NCBI RefSeq assembly: GCF_000364445.2
Contig: NZ_CP043538.1
Span: 4,979,447 to 5,043,446, forward strand
Length of the DNA stretch: 64,000 bases
Reading direction: 5' to 3'
DNA from: Methylobacterium mesophilicum SR1.6/6
Lineage (GTDB): Bacteria; Pseudomonadota; Alphaproteobacteria; Rhizobiales; Beijerinckiaceae
Shown here: positions 17,131-27,162 of the stretch, in pieces
How positions within the stretch are numbered: the first letter of the stretch is position 1
Layout: each line of letters begins with the position of its first letter
The notes under the pieces: model-generated
What the model was told of the DNA's origin: nothing
Database searches by the model: none
What the model saw: the letters and a program-made list of their open reading frames with translations, nothing else
Translations under genes and position numbers: made by a program

Positions 17131-18432
17131 ATGCTGTCGGATCAGGATCGCATCTTCACCAATCTCTACGGCCTGCACTCGCCGGGCCTGGAGGCCGCCA
17201 AGAAGCGCGGCGCGTGGGACGGGACCAAGTTCCTGCTGGAGCAGGGCCGCGACTGGATCATCGAGGAGATGAAGGCCTCGGGCCTGCGCGGCCGCGGCGG
17301 CGCGGGCTTCCCCACCGGCCTCAAATGGTCGTTCATGCCCAAGAAGTCCGACGGGCGCCCGCACTACCTCGTGGTCAACGCCGACGAGTCGGAGCCGGGC
17401 ACCTGCAAGGACCGGGAGATCATGCGGAACGACCCGCATCTCCTGATCGAGGGCTGCATGCTGGCCTGCTTCGCGATGAACGCGCATGCCTGCTACATCT
17501 ACATCCGCGGCGAGTACGTCGCCGAGAAGCACGCCCTCCAGAAGGCCGTGGACGAGGCCTACGCGGCCCGCCTCGTCGGCCAGTCGAACGTCCACGACTA
17601 CCCGTTCGACATCTACGTCCACCACGGCGCAGGCGCCTATATCTGCGGCGAGGAGACGGCGCTGATCGAGAGCCTCGAGGGCAAGAAGGGCATGCCGCGG
17701 CTGAAGCCGCCGTTCCCGGCCAATATGGGCCTCTACGGCTGCCCCACGACCGTGAACAACGTCGAGTCGATCGCGGTCGCCGGCACGATCCTGCGCCGGG
17801 GCGGCGCGTGGTTCGCGGGGCTCGGCGGCAAGAACAACACCGGCACGAAGCTCTTCTGCGTCTCCGGGCACGTCAACAAGCCGTGCAACGTCGAGGAGGA
17901 GCTGGGCATCACCTTCCGCGAGCTCATCGACCGCCATTGCGGCGGCATGCGCGGCGGCTGGGACAACCTGCTGTGCTCGATCCCGGGCGGCTCCTCGGTG
18001 CCGCTGGTGCCGGCCGAGCAGATCGTCGACGCCAAGATGGATTTCGACACCCTCCGCAACCTGGGCTCCGGCCTCGGCACCGCGGCGGTGATCGTGCTCG
18101 ACAAGTCCACCGACATCGTCGCGGCGATCACCCGGATCTCGTACTTCTACAAGCACGAATCCTGCGGCCAGTGCACGCCCTGCCGCGAGGGCACCGGCTG
18201 GATGTGGCGGGTCATGCAGCGCATGACCGAGGGCCGCGCGCAGAAGCGCGAGATCGACATGCTGTTCGAGGTGACCAAGCAGATCGAGGGTCACACGATC
18301 TGCGCGCTGGGCGACGCCGCGGCCTGGCCGATCCAGGGCCTGATCCGGCACTTCCGCCCGGAGATCGAGAAGCGCATCGACCGCTACACGGCCAACCCGC
18401 ACAGCGAGCCTGTGCCGATGGCCGCGGAGTAG
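17131..18432 (+). CDS. nuoF: NADH-quinone oxidoreductase subunit F (NADH-binding, FMN and N3)
   Basis: A 433-residue subunit that oxidises NADH. It has the FMN/NADH-binding Gly-rich stretch [16 protein letters not shown] at about residues 51-66, [14 protein letters not shown] at about 86-99, and [20 protein letters not shown] at about 169-188. The [4Fe-4S] ligands are in [15 protein letters not shown] near 345-360, with a last Cys in TICALGDAA. The downstream gap to nuoG is unusually long (192 bp) and holds a palindromic element. Confidence 0.97.
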   Translation: MLSDQDRIFTNLYGLHSPGLEAAKKRGAWDGTKFLLEQGRDWIIEEMKASGLRGRGGAGFPTGLKWSFMPKKSDGRPHYLVVNADESEPGTCKDREIMRNDPHLLIEGCMLACFAMNAHACYIYIRGEYVAEKHALQKAVDEAYAARLVGQSNVHDYPFDIYVHHGAGAYICGEETALIESLEGKKGMPRLKPPFPANMGLYGCPTTVNNVESIAVAGTILRRGGAWFAGLGGKNNTGTKLFCVSGHVNKPCNVEEELGITFRELIDRHCGGMRGGWDNLLCSIPGGSSVPLVPAEQIVDAKMDFDTLRNLGSGLGTAAVIVLDKSTDIVAAITRISYFYKHESCGQCTPCREGTGWMWRVMQRMTEGRAQKREIDMLFEVTKQIEGHTICALGDAAAWPIQGLIRHFRPEIEKRIDRYTANPHSEPVPMAAE

Positions 18433-18460
18433 GAGCACGATGCCGGTGTCCAACCCACAG

Positions 18461-18572
18461 CCTCATCCTGAGGTGCCCGCGACAGCGGGCCTCGAAGGAG
18501 GCCTCCGGGCAGCGCGAGGCGGGCTGGACATCTCCTTCGAGGCTCGACCGCGCCGCGCACCTCGGGATGAGG
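18461..18572. repeat. Dispersed palindrome, family A, between nuoF and nuoG
   Basis: The element begins CCTCATCCTGAGGTGC, passes through CCTCGAAGGAGG and CTCCTTCGAGG, and ends GCACCTCGGGATGAGG, so its arms are inverted copies of each other. Similar copies lie at 31157-31262 and 48346-48446. It sits inside the nuo transcription unit, where the RNA could fold into a long hairpin. Confidence 0.8.
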
Positions 18573-18624
18573 GCGTGGGTGGAAGCCGGCCTCGCGCGTT
18601 TGGGCCAGTTTACGAGACGATCCG

Positions 18625-20706
18625 ATGACAAAAATCCTCGTCGACGGCACCGAGGTCGACGTCCCCGCCGATTACACGCTGCTCCAAGCCTGCGAGGCCG
18701 CGGGGGCCGAGATCCCGCGCTTCTGCTTCCACGAGCGCCTGTCGATCGCCGGCAATTGCCGCATGTGCCTCGTCGAGCTGAAGGGCGCGCCGAAGCCGGT
18801 GGCCTCCTGCGCCTACGCGGTGAAGGATTGCCGCCCCGGCCCGAACGGCGAGCCGCCGGAGGTGCTGACGCGCTCGCAGGGCACCAAGAAGGCCCGCGAG
18901 GGGGTGATGGAGTTCCTCCTCATCAACCACCCCCTGGACTGCCCGATCTGCGACCAGGGCGGCCATTGCGACTTGCAGGACCAGGCCATGGCCTACGGGG
19001 TCGATTCGACCCGCTACACCGAGAACAAGCGCGCGGTCGAGGAGAAGCATATCGGCCCGCTGGTGCGGACTGCGATGAACCGCTGCATCCACTGCACCCG
19101 CTGCGTGCGCTTCCTCGCCGAGGTGGCGGGCGTGCCCGACCTCGGCGCCATCGGCCGCGGCGAGGACATGGAGATCACCAGCTACCTCGAGCAGTCGATG
19201 GCCTCGGAGCTCCAGGGCAACGTCGCCGACCTCTGCCCGGTGGGCGCCCTCGTGCACCGGCCGCAGAGCTACAACATCCGCCCCTGGGAGCTGAACAAGA
19301 CTGAGTCGGTCGACGTGATGGACGCGGTCGGCTCGTCGATCCGCATCGACACCCGCGGCCGCGAGGTCATGCAGATCGAGCCGCGGATCAGCGAGGAGAT
19401 CAACGAGGAGTGGATCTCCGACAAGACCCGCTACCACATCGACGGGCTGCGGATGCAGCGCCTCGACCGGCCGTACCTGCGCGAGAACGGCCGGCTGCGG
19501 CCCGCCTCCTGGGGTGAGGCGTTCCAGGCCATCGCCGCCAAGGTCAAGGGCGCGGATCCGAAGCGGATCGGCGCGATCGTCGGCGACCTCGCGGGCGTCG
19601 AGGAGATCTTCGCGCTGCGCGAGCTGATCAGGAGCCTCGGCTCGCCGAACCTCGATGGCCGCCAGACCGATGCCGGCCTCGACCCGGCGCTCGGCCGCGC
19701 GTCCTACATCTTCAACCCGACCATCCCGGGGATCGAGGCGGCGGACGCGATCCTGATCGTCGGCGCCAACCCGCGGACCGAGGCCTCGCTGCTGAACGTG
19801 CGCATCCGCAAGCGCTGGCGCATGGCGCCGCTGGCGGTGGGCGTGATCGGCGAGCCGGTCGACCTGACCTACCCGAGCCACTACATCGGCGCCGGGCCCG
19901 ACTCGCTCGCGGCGCTCGCCCGCGGCGAGCACAGCTTCCTCGAGATCCTCAAGGAGGCGAAGGCGCCGCTCGTCATCGTCGGCGCCAACGCCGAGCCCGG
20001 CATCCTGGCCGCGGCGGCCACGCTCGCCAAGGAGATCGGCGCGGTCTCGGCCGAGGGGAACGGCTTCGGCGTGTTGCACACGGCCGCGGCCCGGGTCGGC
20101 GCCCTCGATCTCGGCTTCGTGCCGGGGGAGGGCGGCCTGACCTTCGCCCAGATGCTGGAGCCGGGCGCGCTCGACGTCCTGTTCAACCTCGGCGCCGATG
20201 AGCGCGACGTCGCCCCGGGCGCCTTCGTGGTCTACCAGGGCAGCCACGGCGACCGCGGCGCCTCCCGCGCCGACGTGATCCTGCCGGGCGCCGCCTACAG
20301 CGAGAAGTCGGCGACCTGGGTGAACACGGAAGGGCGCGTCCAGATGGGCAACCGCGCCGCCTTCCCGCCGGGCGACGCCCGCGAGGACTGGGCGATCCTG
20401 CGCGCGCTCTCGGACGTGCTGGGCAAGCGCCTGCCCTTCGATTCGCTCACCGCGCTCCGCCGGGCGCTCTACGCCGCCCACCCGCATCTCGCGGCGGTCG
20501 GGGCCGTGGAGCCCGGGAACGTCGCGGAGGCGGTGGAGAAGCTCGCCACCCTCGGCGACGCCACGGGCGGCCCCGCCTTCGCGTCGCCGGTGACCGATTT
20601 CTACCTCACCAACCCGATCGCCCGCGCCTCGCGGACCCTCGCCGAGTGCTCGCGCATCGCCCGGGAGCGCGCCGCCGAGGCGCGGCCCCTGGCGGCGGCC
20701 GAGTAG
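18625..20706 (+). CDS. nuoG: NADH-quinone oxidoreductase subunit G
   Basis: A 693-residue electron-wire subunit (75-kDa homologue). The N-terminal [2Fe-2S] ferredoxin domain has CFHERLSIAGNCRMC at about 33-47. HPLDCPICDQGGHCDLQDQ (about 105-123) gives a His/Cys cluster, then CIHCTRCVRF (about 154-163) and CPVGAL (about 205-210) give further cluster ligands. The rest is the molybdopterin-oxidoreductase-like domain (NPRTEASLLN, NTEGRVQM). The ATG at 18625 follows the palindromic gap. The C-terminus is Ala/Glu/Arg-rich. Confidence 0.97.
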   Translation: MTKILVDGTEVDVPADYTLLQACEAAGAEIPRFCFHERLSIAGNCRMCLVELKGAPKPVASCAYAVKDCRPGPNGEPPEVLTRSQGTKKAREGVMEFLLINHPLDCPICDQGGHCDLQDQAMAYGVDSTRYTENKRAVEEKHIGPLVRTAMNRCIHCTRCVRFLAEVAGVPDLGAIGRGEDMEITSYLEQSMASELQGNVADLCPVGALVHRPQSYNIRPWELNKTESVDVMDAVGSSIRIDTRGREVMQIEPRISEEINEEWISDKTRYHIDGLRMQRLDRPYLRENGRLRPASWGEAFQAIAAKVKGADPKRIGAIVGDLAGVEEIFALRELIRSLGSPNLDGRQTDAGLDPALGRASYIFNPTIPGIEAADAILIVGANPRTEASLLNVRIRKRWRMAPLAVGVIGEPVDLTYPSHYIGAGPDSLAALARGEHSFLEILKEAKAPLVIVGANAEPGILAAAATLAKEIGAVSAEGNGFGVLHTAAARVGALDLGFVPGEGGLTFAQMLEPGALDVLFNLGADERDVAPGAFVVYQGSHGDRGASRADVILPGAAYSEKSATWVNTEGRVQMGNRAAFPPGDAREDWAILRALSDVLGKRLPFDSLTALRRALYAAHPHLAAVGAVEPGNVAEAVEKLATLGDATGGPAFASPVTDFYLTNPIARASRTLAECSRIARERAAEARPLAAAE

Positions 20707-20718
20707 GAGCCAAGACCG

Positions 20719-21741
20719 ATGACGCCGCTCGAAATGCTCGGGACCGTGCTCCTGATCGCGCTGAAGAGCTTCGTGCTCCTCGCCGCGCTCCTCGTGTTCA
20801 TCGCCTACGCGCTGCTCGCCGACCGGAAGATCTGGGCGGCGGTGCAGCTCCGCCGCGGCCCCAACGTGGTCGGGCCGTTCGGGCTGTTCCAGTCCTTCGC
20901 CGACCTGCTGAAGTTCGTGCTGAAGGAGCCGGTGATCCCGGCGGGTGCCAACAAGGCGATCTACCTGCTGGCGCCGCTGGTCTTCGCGATGCTGGCCCTG
21001 TCGAGCTGGGCGGTGATCCCGCTGGCCGACGGCTGGGCGATCGCCGACCTCAACGTCGGCATCACCTACATCTTCGCGATCTCGTCGCTCGGCGTGTACG
21101 GCGTCATCATGGGCGGCTGGGCCTCGAACTCGAAATACGCGTTCCTCGGCGCCCTCCGCTCGGCGGCGCAGATGATCTCCTACGAGGTCTCGCTCGGCTT
21201 CGTGATCATCTGCGTGCTGCTCTGCGCCGGCTCGCTCAACCTCTCGCGCATCGTGATGGCGCAGGACACCAGCCTCGGGATCTTCGGCTGGTACTGGCTG
21301 TGGCTGTTCCCGATGTTCGTGGTGTTCTTCGTCTCGGCGCTGGCGGAGACCAACCGCCCGCCCTTCGACCTGCCGGAGGCCGAATCGGAGCTCGTGGCCG
21401 GCTACATGGTCGAGTACTCCTCGACGCCGTACCTGCTGTTCATGCTCGGCGAGTACGTCGCCATCATGAGCATGTGCGCGCTCGGCACGGTCCTGTTCAT
21501 GGGCGGCTGGCTCTCGCCGATCCCGTTCGCGCCGTTCACCTGGGTGCCCGGCGTGATCTGGTTCGTTCTCAAGGCGAGCTTCCTGTTCTTCCTGTTCGCG
21601 ATGGTGAAGTCCATCGTGCCCCGCTACCGCTACGATCAGCTCATGCGCCTCGGCTGGAAGGTCTTCCTGCCGATCTCCCTGATCTCGGTCGTCGTCGTCG
21701 CCTTCGTGCTCAAGCTGACCGGCCTCGCGCCGGGCGCCTGA
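20719..21741 (+). CDS. nuoH: NADH-quinone oxidoreductase subunit H
   Basis: A 340-residue membrane subunit (ND1 homologue) with eight or so helices at the membrane/Q-module interface. Recognisable features are [20 protein letters not shown] at about 34-53, the quinone-channel loop with [10 protein letters not shown] at about 154-163, the conserved [20 protein letters not shown] at about 212-231, and [19 protein letters not shown] near the end. It lies 12 bp after nuoG and 28 bp before nuoI. Confidence 0.97.
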   Translation: MTPLEMLGTVLLIALKSFVLLAALLVFIAYALLADRKIWAAVQLRRGPNVVGPFGLFQSFADLLKFVLKEPVIPAGANKAIYLLAPLVFAMLALSSWAVIPLADGWAIADLNVGITYIFAISSLGVYGVIMGGWASNSKYAFLGALRSAAQMISYEVSLGFVIICVLLCAGSLNLSRIVMAQDTSLGIFGWYWLWLFPMFVVFFVSALAETNRPPFDLPEAESELVAGYMVEYSSTPYLLFMLGEYVAIMSMCALGTVLFMGGWLSPIPFAPFTWVPGVIWFVLKASFLFFLFAMVKSIVPRYRYDQLMRLGWKVFLPISLISVVVVAFVLKLTGLAPGA

Positions 21742-21769
21742 GCCCACCCTTCGCATCGGAGATCCGGGC

Positions 21770-22258
21770 ATGAAGCTCGATCAGGTCGCCAAGAGCCTTC
21801 TCCTGAAGGAATTCGTGTCCGGGATGATCCTCGGCATGCGCTACTTCTTCAAGCCGAAGGCCACGATCAACTACCCCTTCGAGATGGGCCATCGCGGTCC
21901 GCGCTTCCGGGGCGAGCACGCGCTGCGCCGCTATCCCAACGGCGAGGAGCGCTGCATCGCCTGCAAGCTCTGCGAGGCGATCTGCCCGGCCCAGGCGATC
22001 ACCATCGAGGCGGGTCCCCGCCGCAACGACGGCACCCGCCGCACCACGCGCTACGACATCGACATGGTGAAGTGCATCTACTGCGGCATGTGCCAGGAGG
22101 CCTGCCCGGTGGACGCCATCGTGGAAGGTCCGAACTTCGAGTTCTCGGTCGAGACCCGGGAGGAGCTGCTCTACGACAAGCAGAAGCTCCTGCTGAACGG
22201 CGACCGCTGGGAGCGCGAGATCGCACGCAACATCGCGATGGACGCGCCCTACCGCTAA
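21770..22258 (+). CDS. nuoI: NADH-quinone oxidoreductase subunit I
   Basis: A 162-residue ferredoxin-like subunit (TYKY homologue) carrying clusters N6a and N6b, bound by [16 protein letters not shown] (about 63-78) and [16 protein letters not shown] (about 102-117). The N-terminal amphipathic segment ([13 protein letters not shown]) contacts the membrane arm. It is followed by an unusually long 223-bp gap before nuoJ that contains two palindromes. Confidence 0.97.
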   Translation: MKLDQVAKSLLLKEFVSGMILGMRYFFKPKATINYPFEMGHRGPRFRGEHALRRYPNGEERCIACKLCEAICPAQAITIEAGPRRNDGTRRTTRYDIDMVKCIYCGMCQEACPVDAIVEGPNFEFSVETREELLYDKQKLLLNGDRWEREIARNIAMDAPYR

Positions 22259-22260
22259 CG

Positions 22261-22305
22261 CGTCATCCCGAAGGGTGGGATCCCGGCTTTCGGGAGAAGA
22301 TGACG
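22261..22305. repeat. Short palindrome downstream of nuoI
   Basis: CGTCATCCCG at the left and AGATGACG at the right, with GGGATCCC and further pairing between, form an imperfect 45-bp inverted repeat starting two bases after the nuoI stop. It resembles the outer ends of family B copies. Confidence 0.6.
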
Positions 22306-22314
22306 CAAATTCAA

Positions 22315-22365
22315 GGCTCTAGAGCGTCGGGCCGGTTCCGGTTTCCGGCGCGATGCTCTAGAGCC
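22315..22365. repeat. CTCTAGAGC inverted repeat in the nuoI-nuoJ gap
   Basis: The 11-bp arms GGCTCTAGAGC (22315-22325) and GCTCTAGAGCC (22355-22365) are exact inverse complements around a G/C-rich centre (CGGTTCCGGTTTCCGG). Each arm is also internally palindromic. I recall CTCTAGAGC-bounded elements as frequent intergenic repeats in Methylobacterium genomes. Confidence 0.7.
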
Positions 22366-22481
22366 ATGCCGGGGGCGCTGTTGTGCCCCCGCCGACCGGG
22401 TTCTATAGACGGCCCGCCCGCTGCGGACCGTCTTCACGCACGGCAGAAGGGGCCGCTTCGGCGGCCGATCCCGACCAGCGC

Positions 22482-23102
22482 ATGACCGCAGCAGCCGCCT
22501 TCTTCTATCTGTTCGCGAGCATCACGGTCGCGTCGGGCTTCATGGTGATCGCCTCGCGCAATCCCGTCGCCTCGGTGCTGTTCCTGATCCTCGCCTTCGT
22601 GAACGCCGCCGGATTGTTCGTCCTGATGGGCGCCGAATTCCTCGCGATGATCCTCGTGGTCGTCTACGTGGGCGCAGTCGCGGTGCTGTTCCTGTTCGTG
22701 GTGATGATGCTCGACGTGGACTTCGCCGAGCTGCGCCAGGGCTTCCAGCAGTATCTCCCGATCGGCGCCCTCATCGGCGCGATCTTCCTGGTTGAGATTT
22801 TGCTGGTGGTCGGCTCCTGGAGCATCAATCCGGGCCTCGTCCAGGCCCCGCTCGGCAATGTCGCCTCGGCCGAGAACCTCACCAACGCCCAGGCGCTGGG
22901 CCGCGTGATCTACACGGACTACGCGTACTTCTTCCAGCTCGCCGGCCTGATCCTGCTGGTCGCCATGATCGGCGCGATCGTGCTGACGCTGCGCGACCGG
23001 CCGGGCGTCAAGCGCCAGAATATCTCGGTTCAGAACGCCCGCACCCAGGCCATGGCGGTGGAGACCCGCAAGGTCCCGTCGCGCCAGGGTGTCGAGGTCT
23101 GA
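22482..23102 (+). CDS. nuoJ: NADH-quinone oxidoreductase subunit J
   Basis: A 206-residue membrane subunit (ND6 homologue) with five helices. The pi-bulge helix region [20 protein letters not shown] (about 49-68) is clear, followed by FVVMMLD. The ATG at 22482 begins [12 protein letters not shown], the usual NuoJ opening; the frame runs upstream to 22383 but that part is unlike NuoJ. The hydrophilic C-terminus ends in Val-Glu-Val. It takes part in the conformational coupling between the Q site and the proton channels. Confidence 0.95.
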   Translation: MTAAAAFFYLFASITVASGFMVIASRNPVASVLFLILAFVNAAGLFVLMGAEFLAMILVVVYVGAVAVLFLFVVMMLDVDFAELRQGFQQYLPIGALIGAIFLVEILLVVGSWSINPGLVQAPLGNVASAENLTNAQALGRVIYTDYAYFFQLAGLILLVAMIGAIVLTLRDRPGVKRQNISVQNARTQAMAVETRKVPSRQGVEV

Positions 23103-23136
23103 TGCGCGGTCGGATGAAAGCCCGAGGAGTCGAACG

Positions 23137-23442
23137 ATGATCGGCCTGAGCCACTACCTCACCGTCGCGGCGATCCTGTTCACGCTCGGCGTGCTCGGCA
23201 TCTTCATCAACCGCAAGAACATCATCGTCATCCTGATGTCGGTCGAGCTGATCCTGCTCTCGGTCAACATCAACCTCGTCGCCTTCTCGACGCAGCTGAA
23301 CGACATCACCGGACAGGTCTTCGCCCTGTTCGTGCTGACCGTCGCGGCCGCCGAATCGGCGATCGGCCTCGCCATTCTAGTGGTGTTCTTCCGCAACCGC
23401 GGCTCCATCGCGGTCGAGGACGTGAGCATGATGAAGGGCTAG
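23137..23442 (+). CDS. nuoK: NADH-quinone oxidoreductase subunit K
   Basis: A 101-residue three-helix subunit (ND4L homologue). It shows the conserved membrane acidic residues in [12 protein letters not shown] (about 32-43) and [12 protein letters not shown] (about 70-81). The ATG at 23137 (start MIGLSHYLT) matches the family; the longer frame from 23089 overlaps the end of nuoJ and is not favoured. Confidence 0.96.
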   Translation: MIGLSHYLTVAAILFTLGVLGIFINRKNIIVILMSVELILLSVNINLVAFSTQLNDITGQVFALFVLTVAAAESAIGLAILVVFFRNRGSIAVEDVSMMKG

Positions 23443-23523
23443 GGCCTCCTTCCCCGCCGCCCCGATTCACATCCGGACGCCGCCGCTTCGCGGCCGGCCC
23501 GGAGGACGGACTGCAAGAGAGCG

Positions 23524-25632
23524 ATGTATCACGCGATCGTCTTCTTCCCGCTCATCGGCTTCCTGATCGCCGGCCTGTTCGGCCGGTACATCGGGGCGCG
23601 GGCCTGCGAGTACATCACCACGGCGTTCCTCGCCTTCACGGCGCTGATCGCCTGGGGCGTGTTCATCGACGGCGGCCACGCCGAGCGCGTGCAGGTGGCG
23701 TCCTGGTTCTCGGCCGGCGACCTGCAGGTCGACTGGGCCTTCAAGGTCGACACCCTGACCCGGGTGATGCTGGTGGTGGTGACCACGGTCTCGACCCTCG
23801 TGCACCTCTACTCCGTGGGCTACATGGAGGAGGATCCGCACCGGCCGCGCTTCTTCGCCTACCTGTCGCTGTTCACCTTCGCCATGCTGATGCTGGTGAC
23901 GGCCGACAACCTCGTGCAGATGTTCTTCGGCTGGGAGGGCGTGGGCCTCGCCTCCTACCTGCTGATCGGCTTCTGGTACGAGAAGCCCTCGGCCAACGCC
24001 GCCGCCATGAAGGCCTTCATCGTCAACCGCGTCGGCGATTTCGGCTTCTCGCTCGGCATCTTCCTGACCTTCGTGCTCACCGGCTCGGTGGCGTTCGACG
24101 CGATCTTCGGCAAGGTCGACGCAATCAAGACGCTGACCTTCCACTTCCTCGGCTACGACTGGAACGCCCTGACGCTCGCCTGCCTGCTGCTGTTCATGGG
24201 CGCGATGGGCAAGTCGGCGCAGTTCCTGCTGCACACGTGGCTGCCGGACGCCATGGAGGGCCCGACCCCGGTCTCGGCGCTGATCCACGCCGCCACCATG
24301 GTGACCGCCGGCGTGTTCATGGTCGCGCGCCTGTCGCCGCTGTTCGAGGAGGCGCCGAACGCGCTCGTCGTCGTGACGGTGATCGGCGGCATCACGGCGT
24401 TCTTCGCGGCCACGATCGGCCTCGTGCAGAACGACATCAAGCGGGTGATCGCCTACTCGACCTGCTCGCAGCTCGGCTACATGTTCGTGGCGCTCGGCGT
24501 CGGGGCCTACTCGGCCGGCGTGTTCCACCTGTTCACCCACGCCTTCTTCAAGGCTCTGCTGTTCCTCGGGGCCGGCTCGGTCATCCACGCGATGCACCAC
24601 GAGCAGGACATGCGGAACATGGGCGGCCTGCGCCGCTACATCCCCTACACCAGCGCCATGATGGCGATCGGCTCCCTCGCGCTGATCGGCTTCCCCTACA
24701 CGGCCGGCTACTACTCGAAGGACGCGATCATCGAGGCGGCTTACGCCTCGACCCGTCCTGGGCACACGCTCGCGTTCCTCTGCGTCGTGGTGGCGGCGTT
24801 CTTCACCTCGTTCTACTCCTGGCGCCTGTTCTTCATGACCTTCGAGGGTCCTGAGCGCTGGGGCGCCCATGCCGCCCACGACCATCACGCAGCCCCCGCA
24901 GTCGCGCATTCCACCATGGCGCACGAGGCCGACGGCCCGACCGGCCACACCGAGGGCGTCGCCCACGACGACAAGGGCCACGATATCGAGCCGGCCCACA
25001 TGAGCGATGTCGTCCCCGACGACCATCACGGGCACGGCCACCATGGCGACCACACGCCCCACGAGAGCCCGCTCGTGATGACGATCCCGCTGGCGATCCT
25101 CGCCTTCGGCGCCCTGTTCGCCGGAATCATCTTCCACAACCGCTTCATCGGCGCGGGGATGGACGCGTTCTGGGGCCACGCCCTGGCGCACGGCCCGAAC
25201 AACCACATCATGCACGAGATCCACGAGGTCCCGGCGCTGGTGTCCTATTCGCCGCTGATCATGCTGATCCTCGGCTTCGTACTGGCCTACTGGATGTATA
25301 TCCGCCGTCCGGAGCTGCCGGGCGAGCTCGCCGCGCAGCAGCCGTCGCTGTACCGGTTCCTGCTCAACAAGTGGTACTTCGACGAGATCTACGACCGGAT
25401 CTTCGTTCGCCCGGCCAAGGATTTCGGCCTGTTCCTGTGGAAGCAGGGCGACGGCCGGATCATCGACGGGCTCGGCCCGAACGGCATCGCGGCCCGCGTC
25501 GTGGACGTCACCCGCGGGGTGGTCCGCCTCCAGACCGGCTACCTCTACCACTACGCCTTCGTGATGCTCATCGGCGTCGCCGGCCTGATCAGCTGGTACC
25601 TGATGTCCGGCCTGCCCAAGGGTGCTCACTGA
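23524..25632 (+). CDS. nuoL: NADH-quinone oxidoreductase subunit L with His-rich loop
   Basis: A 702-residue antiporter-like proton-pumping subunit (ND5 homologue). Core features are the [19 protein letters not shown] helix (about 136-154), [20 protein letters not shown] (about 238-257) and [18 protein letters not shown] near 305-322. The C-terminal lateral helix region follows. Between about residues 447 and 515 lies a loop with about twenty His, plus Asp and Glu ([11 protein letters not shown] and similar), of the kind seen in some alphaproteobacterial NuoL proteins. The stop TGA overlaps the nuoM ATG by one base. Confidence 0.96.
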   Translation: MYHAIVFFPLIGFLIAGLFGRYIGARACEYITTAFLAFTALIAWGVFIDGGHAERVQVASWFSAGDLQVDWAFKVDTLTRVMLVVVTTVSTLVHLYSVGYMEEDPHRPRFFAYLSLFTFAMLMLVTADNLVQMFFGWEGVGLASYLLIGFWYEKPSANAAAMKAFIVNRVGDFGFSLGIFLTFVLTGSVAFDAIFGKVDAIKTLTFHFLGYDWNALTLACLLLFMGAMGKSAQFLLHTWLPDAMEGPTPVSALIHAATMVTAGVFMVARLSPLFEEAPNALVVVTVIGGITAFFAATIGLVQNDIKRVIAYSTCSQLGYMFVALGVGAYSAGVFHLFTHAFFKALLFLGAGSVIHAMHHEQDMRNMGGLRRYIPYTSAMMAIGSLALIGFPYTAGYYSKDAIIEAAYASTRPGHTLAFLCVVVAAFFTSFYSWRLFFMTFEGPERWGAHAAHDHHAAPAVAHSTMAHEADGPTGHTEGVAHDDKGHDIEPAHMSDVVPDDHHGHGHHGDHTPHESPLVMTIPLAILAFGALFAGIIFHNRFIGAGMDAFWGHALAHGPNNHIMHEIHEVPALVSYSPLIMLILGFVLAYWMYIRRPELPGELAAQQPSLYRFLLNKWYFDEIYDRIFVRPAKDFGLFLWKQGDGRIIDGLGPNGIAARVVDVTRGVVRLQTGYLYHYAFVMLIGVAGLISWYLMSGLPKGAH

Positions 25633-27152
25633 TGTTCGGCCTCGGCATCCTCTCCGGCCTGCTGATCGTGCCGCTCTGCGGCGCGGCCTTCATCCTGACG
25701 CTGAACGGCGACGAGGAATCGGTCGCGCGCAACAGCCGCTGGGCCGCGCTCGCCACCACGGTCGTCACCTTCCTGCTCTCCCTGGTGGCCTGGAACCGCT
25801 ACGACGCCGCCTCGTCGAGCTTCCAGCTGGTCGAGAGCCATGCCTGGCTGACCGAGACGATCCGGTTCAAGCTCGGCGTCGACGGCTTCTCGATGCCGCT
25901 GATCCTGCTGACCACCTTCCTGATGCCGTTCTGCATCGGTGCCTCGTGGCACTCGATCCACTTCCGCGTGAAGGAGTACTTCGTCGCCTTCCTCGTCCTC
26001 GAGACGACGATGATCGGCGTGTTCGCCTCCCTCGACCTGCTGCTGTTCTACCTGTTCTTCGAGGCCGGCCTGATCCCGATGTTCCTGATCATCGGCATCT
26101 GGGGCGGACAGCGTCGGATCTACGCGAGCTTCAAGTTCTTCCTCTACACCCTGCTCGGCTCGGTGCTGATGCTGCTCGCCGTGATGGCGATGTACTGGCA
26201 GGCCGGCACGACCGACATCCCGACCCTGCTGCAGTACCGCTTCCCGGTGCAGATGCAGACCTGGCTGTGGCTCGCCTTCTTCGCCTCGTTCGCGGTGAAG
26301 ATGCCGATGTGGCCGGTCCACACCTGGCTGCCCGACGCCCACGTCGAGGCGCCGACCGCAGGCTCGGTGATCCTGGCCGGCATCCTCCTGAAGATGGGCG
26401 GCTACGGCTTCATCCGGATCTCGCTGCCGATGCTGCCGGTGGCGAGCCACGACTTCGCGCCCTTCGTGTTCGCCCTGTCGGTGATCGCGATCATCTTCAC
26501 CTCGCTCACCGCGATGATGCAGACCGACATCAAGAAGCTGATCGCCTACTCGTCGGTGGCCCATATGGGCTTCGTGACGCTCGGCCTGTTCACCCTGAAC
26601 GAGCAGGGCATCCAGGGCGCGCTGTTCCTGATGATCTCCCACGGCATCGTGTCCGGCGCGCTCTTCCTCTGCGTCGGCGTGGTCTACGACCGGATGCACA
26701 CCCGCGAGATCTCGGCCTATGGTGGCCTCGTGAAGCGGATGCCGCTCTACGCGGTCGCCATGATGGTGTTCACCATGGCCAATGTCGGCCTGCCCGGCAC
26801 CTCGGGCTTCGTCGGCGAGTTCCTGGCGATGCTCGGCGCCTTCAAGGCGAACCCGAACGTCGCGTTCTTCTCGACCTTCGGCATCATCCTGTCGGCGGGC
26901 TACGCCCTGTGGCTCTACGCAAGGGTCGTTTACGGGAAGCTGGAGAAGCCGAACCTCCAGGGCATCCTGGACCTCGACACCCGCGAGAAGATCATCCTGG
27001 CGCCGCTGGTCGCGCTGACGATCTATTACGGCGTGCATCCGGCCCCCGTGCTCGACGTGTTCGCGCCCTCGACCGACGCGCTGATGGCGAGCATCAAGAC
27101 CGCCCTCTCGAACACCCAGACGGCCGCCGCGGCGCTGCCGGTCCCGCGCTGA
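25632..27152 (+). CDS. nuoM: NADH-quinone oxidoreductase subunit M
   Basis: A 506-residue antiporter-like subunit (ND4 homologue) with about fourteen helices. The conserved [20 protein letters not shown] (about 141-160), [20 protein letters not shown] (about 230-249) and [17 protein letters not shown] (about 300-316) are present. The ATG at 25632 overlaps the nuoL stop (TGATG), which suggests coupled translation. The frame reaches upstream to 25371 within nuoL but that part is not real. Confidence 0.96.
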   Translation: MFGLGILSGLLIVPLCGAAFILTLNGDEESVARNSRWAALATTVVTFLLSLVAWNRYDAASSSFQLVESHAWLTETIRFKLGVDGFSMPLILLTTFLMPFCIGASWHSIHFRVKEYFVAFLVLETTMIGVFASLDLLLFYLFFEAGLIPMFLIIGIWGGQRRIYASFKFFLYTLLGSVLMLLAVMAMYWQAGTTDIPTLLQYRFPVQMQTWLWLAFFASFAVKMPMWPVHTWLPDAHVEAPTAGSVILAGILLKMGGYGFIRISLPMLPVASHDFAPFVFALSVIAIIFTSLTAMMQTDIKKLIAYSSVAHMGFVTLGLFTLNEQGIQGALFLMISHGIVSGALFLCVGVVYDRMHTREISAYGGLVKRMPLYAVAMMVFTMANVGLPGTSGFVGEFLAMLGAFKANPNVAFFSTFGIILSAGYALWLYARVVYGKLEKPNLQGILDLDTREKIILAPLVALTIYYGVHPAPVLDVFAPSTDALMASIKTALSNTQTAAAALPVPR

Positions 27153-27162
27153 GGCGGACACC

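Noticed and set aside
15502..18453. 983-codon minus-strand open frame opposite nuoD-nuoF
   Set aside because: Antisense shadow of conserved genes, no ribosome-binding site or recognisable motif.
18610..21771. 1053-codon minus-strand open frame opposite nuoG-nuoH
   Set aside because: It mirrors the codon structure of two certain genes and shows no domain; a G/C-driven shadow.
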